A stretch of DNA of 64,000 bases from Rhododendron vialii (Eukaryota; Streptophyta; Magnoliopsida; Ericales; Ericaceae). A program made the translations under genes and the position numbers. The notes beneath the pieces were generated by a model. The model was not told the DNA's origin. It did no database searches and was given only the letters and a program-made list of their open reading frames with translations. Positions 35,561-48,327 of the stretch are shown in pieces (the first letter of the stretch is position 1; each line of letters starts with the position of its first letter). Location: the NCBI RefSeq assembly GCF_030253575.1, contig NC_080567.1:38097501-38161500 (forward strand), written 5' to 3'.

Positions 35561-35868
35561 AAGATTGCCGACTACCACCAAGTTCGTCTGGGTTTTGTTC
35601 GTCTGGGGTTCATTTGGGTTTTGTTCTTCTGGAAAAGGGGGGAGGGAGGGGGTAGGGGGGGGAGGGGGGATGGGTTTTATAATGGAGGAATCCGAGAAAA
35701 AAAGGGGAATGGAGGAAAAAACGGGATAAAAGATTTTTTAAAAGCAGGGGTATATTAGACTAACTAGGGTTATTATATCTTTACTAATAGGTTAGTAAAC
35801 TTAGGGGGTTATAGAATTTAGAAATGGACTTAGTGGGTTTGGAAAGTGGTATAATGGACCTGGAAAAA

Positions 35869-36391
35869 ATTCTCCTATTACTGTATCATCTTATCATGGT
35901 TTAAAAAAAAGGAATAGTATCAAAATAAAAATTAATTTTTCCTGTTCTCTTTAATCTTCATGCACTTTCTTTTGCCATTATTCATATGAAATTATTAAAC
36001 TATTTTTACTTCAATATCATTTTTTACATATGAAATGGTAAATTAATAATTTCTCATAAATATATAAAGATAAAAAAAAGTGCAAATGAATAGGAGGGGG
36101 TGTGAAAATAATTTCACATTCATATTCATCTGGAGTGGGTATCCAAACTGTCACTTGCATTTTTAAACGACTCAAATTCAGAAAAAAAATGTATTGAAAT
36201 GAGAGAAAAAAAGGATTTCAATACGAGCAATTCAAAAATATATTGAAGGATTCAAATAAATATTTCTCGCTGGAAATTTAACGGTAGCACCAAACCTAGC
36301 GCGGGGTTTATACTCTGACAGCCGCAATACCTAACCTGGCGCGGTTAACTGAACTCTTAAACCCCTAGCACAACTCGCAAAACCCTTGGCA
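35869..36391. other. URB2 upstream region
   Basis: This holds the URB2 leader and promoter. A repeated CCTAGCGCGG / CCTGGCGCGG motif lies at 36295 and 36334, 60-100 bp before the start codon. No clear TATA box was found, as expected for a housekeeping gene. Confidence 0.45.
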
Positions 36392-39300
36392 ATGGCCGAT
36401 TCTGAACCAGAATCACAACACAGAACTACGACGACGAGGAAGAAGAAGACGATGAAGAGGAAGCTAAGAAGCGCCTCCGAAAAGGGAAGCGATGAGCAAA
36501 GACCTTCCAAAGCCCCTCGCCTCGACCGTTCAGAGAAAAAGAAAGAGAGAAAGAAACCAATACAAGAAGTTGTCCCAGAACATGGAGAACCAGTCGAAAA
36601 CATCGAGGACGGCCACCCTTGGAGGAATCTTCAGCTAATTTTGTCTCTTCAGAACAAAGACATCGATATTCAACAGTTAGTTTCTCTCTCCAACACATTT
36701 CTTACTCCAATATATGTGTTATCATGTACGATTGTATGCGCGGCTTAGTTGTTAAGAGTTGTTTCTTTTTGTTCAATGGAAATTGAGAAAAACACGAAAT
36801 CATGACATACATAATTGTAGCTGTCTTTTATATTTAGACTTGGGCTGCATGTAGAAAGATGTGGATCTTAATGAAGAATTTTGATGTAATATGTTAGCAG
36901 AAGTAAAAGAGCTTTAGCTATAGGTGGTTTGCAAAACAAGAGTGGGAGATGGATTGAGGTAAAAGATATGTACTCATTACAGTGGGATCCATAAGTAACT
37001 ATAATTCTTAGCAAGGGAGATTTTAAACCACACAGTGAATAGTCACTTCAAATCCATCATGATTTCAAATCATTTCCTTTGAAATCCACGTCTCCCCAAA
37101 ACCGAGCCTTTGTTTTTTTGTGTATCGGTTGTTGATTGTTGGTTGGTCACTTTTTTTAGTTACTGATGAATGTCGGGATTCCATGCAGAAAGGTGGAACT
37201 AGCATTTGGTTTTGTGAAATCGAGAGAGAGCAAACAAGGGGATGACGATGCTGAAGGTTTAGAAGCGATTAGCATTCATAGGGTAATGGTTTTCCTCACC
37301 AATTGGGTCCAGTCATTGTTGATTTCTTCAGAGAAGAAAATTAGGGCTGAAGGGTATAAGCCTCAGTTTGGAATTGTAGGGTCATGTTGGGACTATAGAA
37401 GCTGGGAAATTTTCAGGTACTGTTTGGAGGAGTCTTTGAAAATGCAGGTTTCATTGAACATTTCAAGAGACTTCCTACGGGTTATACACTTCATTGCAAA
37501 GGATGCATTGTCCAAACTGAATGTTGTTTCACATTTGGAAGGAACAATTTTGAATGGTATAGACTTTGAGTTGTACAGGATTGTTGTTAGTTGTGTTTCC
37601 TTGGTATTCTCATCCCATAGTGGAATTCTAAATGAAAACTTGGACCTGTGGATTATGACTGCTGATACAGTCCTGGAGCTCGTTAAGAAATTTTTTGATC
37701 AAAATCTTGAGGGTGGCAATGCGGATTCATTTTTCCTACAGTTTTCATGTGCTGTGCTTGAGCCATTCGTCAAGTTTTTGAGGGTCCACCCTACTCGGAA
37801 AAATGGTTTCCGTGACTTCATAGATAAGCTCCTTGAGCCTCTGTTGCATTTGTTGGGTGTCTTGCACCTTCAAGTTGATGGGAGTTATTCTGGTTGGACA
37901 CGAAATTTGCTGAAGCTTATCGAAGAAGTCTTTTGTTGTGGGTTGTTCCACCCTGCTCATATGGATGGTTTTCTGAGCTTGCCAAGTACTGGCAAGTATG
38001 TGACATTTGATGATGGAAAACCAAGAGATTCAAAAATCATTATTAAAAGTTATCACAGGCACCTTTTTGATAAACTGGAAAAGGTTTTGGCAGGGAAGAA
38101 TATATCGGCATCAAGTGGTGTTGGAGATATGTTTCACTTGTTCGTCTCTTCTGTTAAAAACCAAAAGGGAGCTTCAGTTAGGGAAGGTTTGAGGCAGTTG
38201 GAAAATGATTTTGCTGGTCATATGCCTAATAAATCAGACGTGAACATTAATTTAGTTTCGGAAAAGAGTCATGGCTCAACATGTTTGAAAGCAGAAACCA
38301 GGAAGTCACTGATTGACTTCTTTGTACAGATTGTGGAACCTTTGTTGCAAGAGTTTAACATCTATATTCAAAATGAACTGGAGGTGGGACCTGCATTGTT
38401 CGATGTACGGGACACACTCAGTTCTACCAACAAAATACTTGTTAGCTTTATGCATGATAAGTTGTACATAAGGAACGAGGATATCTCTGAAGGAGCTTTT
38501 TTTAATTTCTTGAAAGGGGTCTACGATATGGTTTTGTCTTTTCTTCCGAAAATACTGCAACTATGGCAATCAACAGTTGATGGGGACAAGATAACAAAGC
38601 TGCGGATGTTTAGTTCCGTAGCCACAGAGCTTGTTATTGCTGTACGTCACTTGGTAAAAATTGAATACAAGGTTCTTGGGAATGACTTGGAAAGCTTATG
38701 GCTTATGGTGTTCTCATTTGCTTCCCTTAGCCTCTCTTTGCCTGATTCACCAGATCAACACAAATTGATTTCAGAGATACTTGGTCTTGGTTGCCAACTG
38801 GTTAATCTTTATAGCGAACTTCGACAGGTTAGTGTTATGCTTTCTGATTAGGTTACTCGGTACCTTAAAAACTTTTGTAGGAGGTAGAAATTCGTAACAG
38901 TTGTTCTATTTACTTGTATAATATGGGTTGACTTAAACTAAGTGTTATCTCTCTCTTGGAGATTTTTTTTGGTTGCATTCCACTCGGAAACTCTTTATCA
39001 TAATGTAGGTTTTTATGGATCGGTAATTATTTGTCTGCTTCTTACATATTGAACTATTTTAGGTAAATGATGTTATTTGGGCACTGTGTAAAGCGGTGAG
39101 GCGTTTGGTACTACATGCCGGTTACGGAGAAATGATCAACACTAATGCACCTTTGTTATGTCGTGGAGCACATGCAAAGTCAGTGAGTTTGGTATTATGC
39201 TCACAAGAGTTCAGGCTTGCCATTCGTGATGCTATTGTGTCCATTCCAGAAGGGCAAGTCACCGGCTGTGTTCAGCAGTTAAAAACAGATATCTCAGAAT

Positions 39301-41114
39301 GCCTGGAATGGGTTAAAGCTACTTATTCGTTGTCTGCTCAAAATGAACTTGGCAAACTGGATCCGCATAGTAGCGGGCTTTATTTTGATGTGCAAGTAGA
39401 ACTTCTGGGAAGATGTTTGTCTGATATGCATACACTAGTTCTGGATTCACTGACCATAACATCCGGTAACAGTAATCTCATAAGTGTTTCTGTGAAGGAT
39501 CTGATGACAGTGTTACGGCCTAGCATGACTAGTCTGGTTGCAGTACAGCCCGATAGTGTAAATGAGTTTCTCTTTACATTTACAGGGAAAAAACTCAGTG
39601 ATAGTGGGACTGGATGCAATAATTATTTATTATCCACTCAGTGGATTCTTCTGTTTTTCTTTCGTCTATACCTATCCTGCCGAAGCGTATATAGGCAAGC
39701 ACTAAGCCTTGTGGGCTCAGATACATCGAGAAAGATGTCTGAGCTGATGGGTGACTCACTCACAGCCCACGCTGGGAAAGATTGGTTGGAGAAGACTGAT
39801 TGGATTTCTGGAGGCTATTTTTCTTGGATTTTCCAGCCTTCAGCTTCTCTATCCACCATTTTACAGTCTGTTTCAGACTTTTGTCTTGAAGGCAATATGG
39901 CACATTGTGCCCCTTTGGGTTATGTGTTGAACACCATGGCTATTCAGAGGCTTGTTGATTTGAATAGGCTGATAAAGTCTTTTGAGTATCTACTGAAAAG
40001 GAAAGAATATCTGAAGTTGATGAATGATGTTGGGTCGTCACCAGGTAGTAAAAACAGCAAAAAGTTGAAGAAGTGTATCCGATGTTTGAGGCAAGAGGCA
40101 GCAGACCTAAGCAACTTTGTGATGGGATACCTCCCATTTCTGGCCAAAGACCAAACGTCCAACTCTTCATCTGATGACCCGACTTATAAAACTTTGGATG
40201 GCCAAGCACTATGTCAATATGACCAGTGGGATTTTGAGATTGGTGCTTTAAATGAAAAGTCATTGCCTTCTGCACTTTGGTGGATTATTTGCCAAAATAT
40301 TGATGTTTGGTGCGCTCATGCTGCTAAGAAGAAGTTGAAAATGTTTCTTTCACTTCTATTCCAGAGTTCTCTTCTGCGAGTTGGCAGCAGTTTTGACGAC
40401 TTTGCAAAGCAGAAAAGTGATGGACATGGCCATCTGAAGAACATCACGGCACGCCAAATCTCATTGGAACTTCTCCGAGACACTGTTCTCTATGAGCAAA
40501 CGGTTAGGATACATTCTTATACACTCATCCATACTACATGTATGCCTCTCAATGCATGTCTAATAACTTATGTTGGAGTTCTCAGAGCCACTCCCCTCAA
40601 TTTGCACCTATAGACAAATCGTCACTTTTTTTGTCCCCTCTGCCATGTGTGTGTAGGTTACATATATTGTGTGTTCTATGCTCTCTGCATTCTTGCTATT
40701 TCTCAGTTTATACACTAATGCATTATGTGGTGTTCATTCTACCTTTTGCACTAGTTTGTTCGCAGGCTTATGGCATCGAGGTTTTGCCGTATCTTGGAGA
40801 AGTCAATCATATCAATATTCACTAATGTCGGAGAGATTGATTTGAAGTCATCACCCAATTTGCTCGAGGTTTCAAGGGTGTGCGGCAATTCATCAACTTC
40901 TTGTTCTGCCAACAAGCATGTTATGAATGACTCTACTTCAGTCGCAGAACCCATCTCTTCTTCATCTAAGAGGCCGCCATCCTTTCTTTCACATAGCGTG
41001 GGTTTCGCTGATTGTCAAAATTTGCTCAGCTTTTTGTGTTGGATGCCAAAAGCATGTTTAAGTTCTAAATCATTTTCTCTGTGTGCAACCTACATTCTCA
41101 ACATTGAGAGGTAG

Positions 41115-41180
<66 letters not shown>

Positions 41181-44100
41181 ATGCACACAGTCGCACCTAG
41201 GCAACACAATTCCTTTTACTTCTTGATGCAAAGTTCCACTGATTCAATTGCTACGATGTGGTTCAGGCTTGTAGTTGGCAGCTTATTAGATTGTCATGGT
41301 GCTTTGTACTCCCAAAACGTCTCTGAGCTCTTCAAATTGATACTGTCTTGTCGGAGGGCCCTTAAAAATCTAACGGTGGCATCTTGTGAAGAGAAGATGG
41401 GAAGCAGTCAATCCTCCCTCGCTGTAACAATCTTCCAGAGTTCATCTATTTTATGGCTTCTAGAATCGTTGTCTGCCGTGATTTTGCCTCAACATGCAGT
41501 TTCAGAAAATAGAGCTACCCAAGAGATTGCCTTTTCTTTGATGGATCACACATCATATGTTTTTCTGACACTAAGCAAATATCAGTTTATACATGCGGTT
41601 CACTTACCTATGAATGTGGAGAAGCTTTGCGAAAAACAAAATAATTGTCCTGTTCTCCACGAAGGGTGTACTTCGGACCTGAAGGGCATCGATGCATGGA
41701 AAACTCTGGTCCTTATAGCTGAGACTTTGAAGGATCGGATGAAGAGAGAACTTGTCTCTAAAAGAGGCCTTTGTGATACAAAAATGCAAGTTCATCTAAG
41801 TTTTCTTGAACTTATGAACTTATCTTCACTTATTTCTTGCTCTCAAGGTTTTATGTGGGGGTTGGCAGCTGCCTTGGACCACATAGATATAAACAATAGA
41901 AAAGTTAAAGCAAAATTATCGAGACAGAAACATGAACCTATGGACAAACTAATCTGTTGCATAGATGTGTTTGCAGAGTTTGTAAATTATTTCATTGGAG
42001 CGTTGCTTATTGAGGATGGCCAATTGCCAGGTAATTTCTGGGATGGTCAGAATCTTCCCATGTCAGCTAGCAGTGATGATACACTGGGGGTGAAGGAGTC
42101 CTTTTTGTATGAAAAAGAGAATCAGAACTGTGGAGCTGTGAGGAAGTGCTCTGCATCTTCATCCGACAACAACGATTGCTCTGATAAAAGTGATTGGAAG
42201 AAAAGGTTCCACTCAGAAAATGCAGATTTTGGGGACAGTATTCTTGCCAAGTGTGATTCTTTTGATCTTTGTGGATTAAACAAGTCTATGTTGAATGGCT
42301 TTTTAAGGGGTGAAAATCCCGAAGCTGCATTTTTTCTCAGACAGCTTTTTATTGCTTCTTCAGCACTTCTGAGGCTAAATTTGCAGATCAAATGTGCTTC
42401 CTTGTCAATAAGCTCAGTTCCAATTTTTGTGGGCATTTCCCAGGTTTTGTTAGCGGAATTTGCAAACAAGGTTGAAGTTCCGTCGCCATTGTCCCTTGTT
42501 TGCTTAGATGGCATCGTTAAGTTTCTTGAAGAGATTGGGAGTCATCTTCATCTAACCAATCCCACCGTTTCTAGGAATTTGTATGTCAAGATGGTAGAAT
42601 TACACTTAGTGGCCATAGGAAAATGCATTGTTTTACAAGGAAAGAGAGCCAGTTTAGCATCTCATGATGCAGAGTCAAGTGCCAAGACATTAAGTGGCCA
42701 CATGGAATTATCTGAAGACACACTTTCCTGTGGGCCATACTGCTTAGACGAATTAAAAGCTAGGTTGAGGACGTCATTCAAAGGGTTTGTCAAGAAACCA
42801 TCAGAGTTGCATCTGTTTGATGCTATTCAGTCATTGGAGAGAGCACTAGTTGGAGTGCGGTTAGGATGCACAATAAACTATGAGATATGTACAGGAAGTT
42901 CAGATGGGGGAAAGGTTTCCTCGATTGTGGCAGCTGGCATTGACTGCACAGATTTGGTTCTTGAATTTGTTACAGGTATTATTTGGTTGCTTTTTGTAGG
43001 TGGAGTTTTTCGCAAATGAATTTGATGCTCTATACATTCTTTGTTACATTTACAATGCATTTGACCCGATCACATTTTGGAGTTCAAATGTGGGATATAT
43101 TATATTCTGAACCTAATATAAAGGCATTCATTCTTTGAAAATTGTGATCTTTATCTTTTGTTTACTGCACCACTGTTCTGATTGTTTACTTGCCTATTAG
43201 GACGCAAACGTTCGAGTGTTGTTAAAAGTCACGTTCGGAGCTTAGTTGCCTGCCTGTTCAACATCATTCTGCATTTGCAGGGTCCATCGATTTTTTACAG
43301 GAATATCATCACTAGTAAAGGTGATGCTGATCCTGATCCAGGATCAGTCATTCTCATGTGTGTTGAGGTATTAACAAAGGTTTTTGGAAGACATGCTATG
43401 TACCAATTGGATTCCTCGCAAGTTGGGCAGTCCTTGCGAATACCAGCGGCTTTATTTCAGAATTTTTTCCAGCTTAGAATTTCTGAAGCTCCTTCTGCAG
43501 AATCTGCACCTAATTCTCTGATGTTCTTGGATGGTCGAGATACTGAGATTGTAGAAGTCACGAGTTCCTGTGTTGTGGACCGACGGTTCTTGATTGACCT
43601 ATTTGCTGCATGTTGCCGGTTACTGAGTACTGTTCTTAAGCATTACAAAAGGTGTGCTTCCTGTTTGTTTTTGAAACAATATAACACAACTATTTTATTT
43701 ATATGCAAGCTTGGTGCTTTCGTTTATGGGGGAACTTCATATTCCAAGTTATATTGTTTTTCTGTGGAGAAGTTTTGAAACCACCAAAACATGAAAACTT
43801 AGAGATTAGTCTCATGAGTGTCAATGTTATATTGAGGCCCAATAGAATGACCAATTTGCCCCTCCCCACCATGACCGAACCATGGCCGGCATCAACCCAA
43901 CTAGCTGACCACTGTTGTTCACACAGAGACGAACTGTTGCCATGACTCATTTCCTGCTACCACATTCCACCACAATCATCATCTCTCTTTACTCCCCTCT
44001 TTGTATCCCTCAGTACTGTTCTTAAGGATTACAAAAGATATGCTTCCTTTTGGTTTGAAACATAATAACAAACCCAGTTCATTGACAGATAAATTTTTGC

Positions 44101-45615
44101 TTTCTGTTTTTCCTGCTTCCCCTACCCATGTCCCAATAATTTTGCTTTCCATCTCTCTCCTCTCTACGTTACTGATTGTTGGTATATGCAGTGAGACGGA
44201 GCATTGTGTTGCTCTACTTGAAGATTCAGCTTCTGTTCTCCTTCATTGTTTGGAGATGGTAGATCCTGCTGCAGTAGTCAGAAAATGTTATTTCACATGG
44301 GAAGTACTAGAGGCAGTGAAGTGTGCTTCCTTTCTTCGACGAATTTATGAGGAGGTTTGTGTTATTTTGTTCTTTGATTTGAATGGACATGCTTCACTTT
44401 CAAACACATTCAAATCACCTCAGACATGGGTCTGATGTAGCCTGCAAGGACTATTGTTAGAAACAGCTGATCGAACATGATTATAGTGTTTCTGTCAGTC
44501 TTGCTGGAAACATTTAAGAGAGATCCATCTTTTGCATGCAATCTATAGCCACTAGAAGGATTATGGACTAGGCTCCAGCTGGCTGCCTTTCAAGGGAAAT
44601 CTCCCACAAACTGTTGGCACTGGCGGTAGAGTTCACAGGGTACCTTGTGCACAGTAGGGCTGGTCTTCTGTTGTGTCATCTCATCTCATCTCTTCGTTCT
44701 ATACTCCTACCAACAAAACAAAAAACAATCAGGGTAACTACTCCGAGTGACCACAATTGGTGTTGATGTGGGACAAAGAATTGGACGATGTACACCATCT
44801 TGGGAGTTGTCCTCAAAACAAGATTACTGTGTGTAAAGAATGGGAACTTTACCGCTGAACGTTTCTCATGTGGAACAGTGGATGTTACCAACTTACCGCA
44901 GACTTACTGGTTTGACCAATGGACAATTACACCTTTGTATGATTATTCCATTCTGTATGTGAAGTTTAGTTACTTACCAGACTAAATTGTATGGTTTGGG
45001 AAGACTTTCATAACTAGTTCCCCCAACCCCAAGAAACCCCCCTCCCAAGAAACAAAATTTCGTAATGGCTGTCTGAAGATTTGGTTTCACATTCTAGATC
45101 TAGTTCCCTTTTGTTTTGATTTGTTTACTTGCTTTTTTTCAGATGAGGCAGCAGAAGGATGTTTTTGGCCGACATTGTTCTCTGTTTTTATCTAATTACA
45201 TATATACTTATTCAGGATTTGGTCCCCTTAAAACAGGCATCAGAAGGTTTGTGTCTGGCATCTTGTTGTTAACGGCATAGGACAATCTCAAGGTTTATTC
45301 CTCTTGCCACTTAATCACTACACCTAAACATTGTACTTCTTAATTTGCAGGGAAGTAGATGAGGCTTTGAGACCGGGTGTTTATGCTCTGATAGATGCTT
45401 GCTCAGCAGATGATCTTCAACACCTTCATACCATATTTGGAGGTAAGCAATCTCGATTTCATGTGGGGTCCAGAGAACTGTTGAGGACATTTTGTTTCGT
45501 TTGGCTCACAACTTTTTTTTCTTTAAATTCCTTTGCAGAGGGTCCTTGTAGAAGCACTCTGGCAACTCTGCAACATGATTATAAACTGAATTTCCAATAT
45601 GGAGGAAAAGTGTGA
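36392..45615 (+). CDS. URB2: URB2/Npa2-like nucleolar ribosome-biogenesis protein
   Basis: Urb2/Npa2 is a nucleolar helical-repeat protein of early pre-60S particles, needed for 27S pre-rRNA processing in yeast; plants have one large homologue. Ten exons join in phase: 36392-36675, 37189-38827, 39063-40502, 40755-41110, 41267-42975, 43201-43651, 44192-44354, 45143-45246, 45351-45442 and 45539-45615 (about 2104 residues). The N-terminus is a basic, probably nucleolar-targeting region (RKKKTMKRKLRS, RSEKKKERKKP). HPWRNLQLILSLQNKDID follows, and the rest is long alpha-helical sequence. The conserved end has HCVALLEDSASVLLHCLEMV and ALIDACSADDLQHLHTIFG, the C-terminal Urb2 domain. The exon 4 start was set at 40755, which gives FVRRLMASRFC; a nearer AG would break phase. 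The exon 4 donor abuts a CT/CA microsatellite, and intron 6 holds a copied exon edge. No frame break was seen. Confidence 0.88.
41115..41180. repeat. (CT)n(CA)n compound microsatellite at the URB2 exon 4 donor
   Basis: About 21 CT units are followed by about 12 CA units, starting 4 bases inside intron 4 (41111-41266). The intron is only 156 bp, so length change here would alter a large share of it. Confidence 0.93.
44012..44085 (+). repeat. Copy of the URB2 exon 6 border inside intron 6
   Basis: AGTACTGTTCTTAAGGATTA and the next 50 bp repeat 43626-43690, which spans the end of exon 6 and the start of intron 6. In the copy the splice donor is changed from GTGTGC to ATATGC. The copies lie 388 bp apart in direct orientation. 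Confidence 0.8.
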
Positions 45616-47836
45616 TCGTGGTTTTTTCCCTCTGATATGGGATTCTTCCTTTGAAAATCCTCGAAGGCAAGGTTGTCTATTTTCGATCTTTTGAAATTCC
45701 GATGCGATGTGAACGTCAGAGCGACATTAGATATTTACTTCAGGCTAAACTCCACGTGGTAGAACTGAAGCTGTACCTTATGATCAAAAGTTACCAAAAG
45801 GGGGATATTCAGCTCAGTCATCAAGTTATTCAGCTCAGTCAGCAAGTTATAGTATGAATTGGGGAAATTGTATAAAAGCTGTAATTTCTGCTAACTACTG
45901 TTGTCAGAAAGTATAGTTTATTCTTCTTTAGACGTCTTTCCATGGTGATATCTGAACCATGCTGCTGTTCGACCAGATGATACGAACGCATTTATGGGTT
46001 TCTTTAACACCTTTGTCTAATTTGGCAGATTCCTTTGCAAATTAGAACACCTCAGTCAACTGTTTCCGAAGTCATGTATTGCTTGAAGTTTGTTCACATT
46101 CTGGGTTAATGCTATAGCTTAGAGTTATAGCTGTTTCTCCGGGGAAAACAAAGTTCACGACCTGTGGGCCTTCTAACTTCACGCGGCATTGCTTCGTTTC
46201 CCTTTGATTTGGCCCTTACAAAATTTCTCATTGATTATGGAAATTAGTGCTTCAAAATCTCACACGTAATCATGTTAGCTGTTGGGTCTTAATCTTTGGG
46301 ACCCCTGTATAACTTCTACGCGTTATCATATTTACTTTTGCTTTTAAATTTAGTGGTAATCCTTAAGTGGCATTCTAGCGAAAGTATGATAGGGTTATTG
46401 GGAATTGATAACCATGGCTGTAAGAAGCTCTACCACTGGTTTATTATTTAATCCAAAAGTATTTATTAGTGAATATATAGAAAGAAAAGTTTGCCAGTTT
46501 ACAATAAGACTTTAAAGTGGAATTTTTCATAGGTAGTAGGTAAACAACTTTTCCTTTATTCGGTAATCTTAATTCCTGGACATGTTGTGTAACAAATTTT
46601 AACCGTTCAGTGTTTATATGTGTTTGAACGTTCTAGATTTTACAAAAATTCTTTCAATGAAAAGTTTAACTTTTCCAAGGAAAAATTTGAACGAATCTTG
46701 ACCATTTATTATAACAATTGACGGATGGAGATTGGTTATGTTTGATGTTTTGCACAACCGTTGTGCATGTAGCATCTTTGATTGCCAATATTGCCAATTG
46801 GAAAATTCCGTGATAAACGCCCTTACTTGGGCGTGTACGATATTTACTCCTGAATCCTTTAAACTCATACTGTACCATTATGTGTAGAAACTCATGACAA
46901 TTACAGTATATAGTAAAAATTTATAACAATTGCATAGAAATACAAAGGCATGTCTTTAAAATTTAGGCAAAAAAATATAGAAATGCTATGTTACTAAAAA
47001 TAAATATTGTCAATTTATGTCCAAATGTTAACGACTAGTTATCCAAAAGTTATGAATTCTTGACTTGTGTTGTGAGTTTTTATTCAAAGGGAATGAACTA
47101 AATGCGATTCGAATGGTGCATATTAATCACACCCAAATGAAGATGTGTATTGTATATCTCACTTCAGGTAATTCCAATTTAGGCTGTTTGTGGATGATTT
47201 CGTGTCCTAATCATTCCCTTTTAAGAGTTCATTGAGAACATTAATTGCATGAGAATTATATCGGTCACATATTAATCAAATCATGATTGCATTATATTTA
47301 TCTGATAATATTATGATAATTTTAAGAGTTTGTTGAAAACATTAATTGTGCCAAATTAATTTGGTCACATATACCAATCAACTCATAACCACAATGAATT
47401 TATCTTTCTTGAGATAAAATGCATTCCGATCCAATATGCCTTCCTATCTTTTTTGAGAAGAATGAATGCATCTTCAAATCATAATTACCTATATGTGATT
47501 GATGCAGGGAGAATCATGAAGAATATTGGTTTATTTTTACCAATTACTTAGATTTATACTTGTGACGGGAGACTCTTGTCTTGTTCGAATCTCTATGTTG
47601 TGCCAGTGATCAACATATAATTTTTCGTGAAATTGGTGTTCTCAGCGAGCTATAAAAAGGGAACTATTTCGATTATCAAAGTAAACCCGGAAACAGCCTA
47701 AAGTTGACGGTCCAGTCCCTCCAAGCCAATTCCATTCCACTGCTGAACTACCAAAGTAAGAAATCAACGGCTCTGAAACACCCAACACAACCTAAACCAC
47801 TAGTCCTCTGTCCTACCACATCACACACGTTTTGCC
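45616..47836. other. Spacer downstream of URB2
   Basis: This 2.2-kb stretch starts with the URB2 3' region, which has a doubled TATTCAGCTCAGTCA unit at about 45805-45850. It also holds the duplication at 47221-47385. No gene was recognised. Confidence 0.55.
47221..47385. repeat. Imperfect tandem duplication (two diverged copies)
   Basis: TTAAGAGTTCATTGAGAACA and TTAAGAGTTTGTTGAAAACA head two copies that continue through ATTAATTG and GGTCACATAT blocks, about 100 bp apart. Confidence 0.65.
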
Positions 47837-47844
47837 TATAAATT
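47837..47844 (+). promoter_or_regulatory. Candidate TATA box of the first small membrane protein gene
   Basis: TATAAATT lies 82 bp before the ATG at 47926, at a normal plant distance. Confidence 0.6.
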
Positions 47845-47925
47845 CATTAGGGCCTCCATTTCTCAAAACCCTCTTCACCTTGTCCAAATCCTAGAAACAA
47901 AATACTGGAGTAGTTCCCTTTATTA

Positions 47926-48327
47926 ATGGCGTATGGACGAGACAGAAGCTCCATCTTTGAAGGGTTCACTCTAAGTCCTCTTCCATACCCAGTTCTCCTA
48001 ATCCTAGCAGTGATTTTCATCTTCCTTGGCCTGCAATGGTATGCTTCCTATGAGGAAGTTATAGAGAGCACAGAACAAAGCTTGGGTTGGGTTCTTTTCG
48101 TCATTCCAGTGGTTATAGTGATTGTTGTGAGGTGGTTGTCCTCTCTGGAAAATTCAGATTGGCCGTTATCGGCCGTGGGTTCGGTTGACCGGAGGCGTCG
48201 CACCAACTACTTGACGTCGGAGGGAAGCTCCCCGTGGGCCGTGGCGGCCGTGATCTTGCTGCTGCTTGTGATGGTGCAGTACCGGTCTGCCTTTCTTGAT
48301 AGTTGGTTTCCCTTTTTTAGTTCTTAA
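47926..48327 (+). CDS. Small plant transmembrane protein (copy A, 133 residues)
   Basis: A single-exon gene. Three predicted membrane helices are visible: about residues 20-38 (YPVLLILAVIFIFLGLQWY), 53-69 (GWVLFVIPVVIVIVVRW) and 103-118 (WAVAAVILLLLVMVQY). A basic loop SVDRRRRTNY lies between helices 2 and 3. The end SPWAVAAVILLLLVMVQYRS is matched by SPWGVAILVVVLLLLVSYQS in the gene at 51508-51909, which has the same length and layout, so the two are paralogues. It resembles short plant transmembrane proteins of unknown function; some such Arabidopsis genes are stress-responsive, as I recall. A TATA box is present upstream. No biochemical role can be given. Confidence 0.85.
   Translation: MAYGRDRSSIFEGFTLSPLPYPVLLILAVIFIFLGLQWYASYEEVIESTEQSLGWVLFVIPVVIVIVVRWLSSLENSDWPLSAVGSVDRRRRTNYLTSEGSSPWAVAAVILLLLVMVQYRSAFLDSWFPFFSS

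Larger units (their letters stand above)
33083..35868. mobile_element. 2.8-kb non-autonomous inverted-repeat element with palindrome and tandem arrays
   Basis: The left end (AGTCCACTATAGCATATTTG, then AACCCACTAAATCCACTTCT) and the reverse complement of the right end (GGTCCATTATACCACTTTCC, then AACCCACTAAGTCCATTTCT) match for about 75 bp. AAAAAATT lies at both outer borders (about 33083 and 35861) and may be the target duplication. Inside are a (GA)n run (33356-33383), many ATAACGTTATAT palindromes (33.5-34.7 kb), a direct and inverted repeat of TTGAATTGGTCCRCGCAGCGG (33777, 33953, and inverted at 34310), a 90-bp tandem array (34511-34993) and a GC-rich stretch (35330-35560). No transposase is present. 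Mutator-like or hAT-like membership is open. Confidence 0.72.

Noticed and set aside
35287-35655. A 122-residue plus-strand protein in the GC-rich patch
   Set aside because: Low-complexity repeat of GACGACGGCGA units, open in several frames, no family match, within a transposon.
40766-40825. Using the AG at 40764-40765 as the URB2 exon 4 acceptor
   Set aside because: It shifts the frame and ends quickly; the AG at 40753-40754 keeps phase and restores a family-like FVRRLMASRF.
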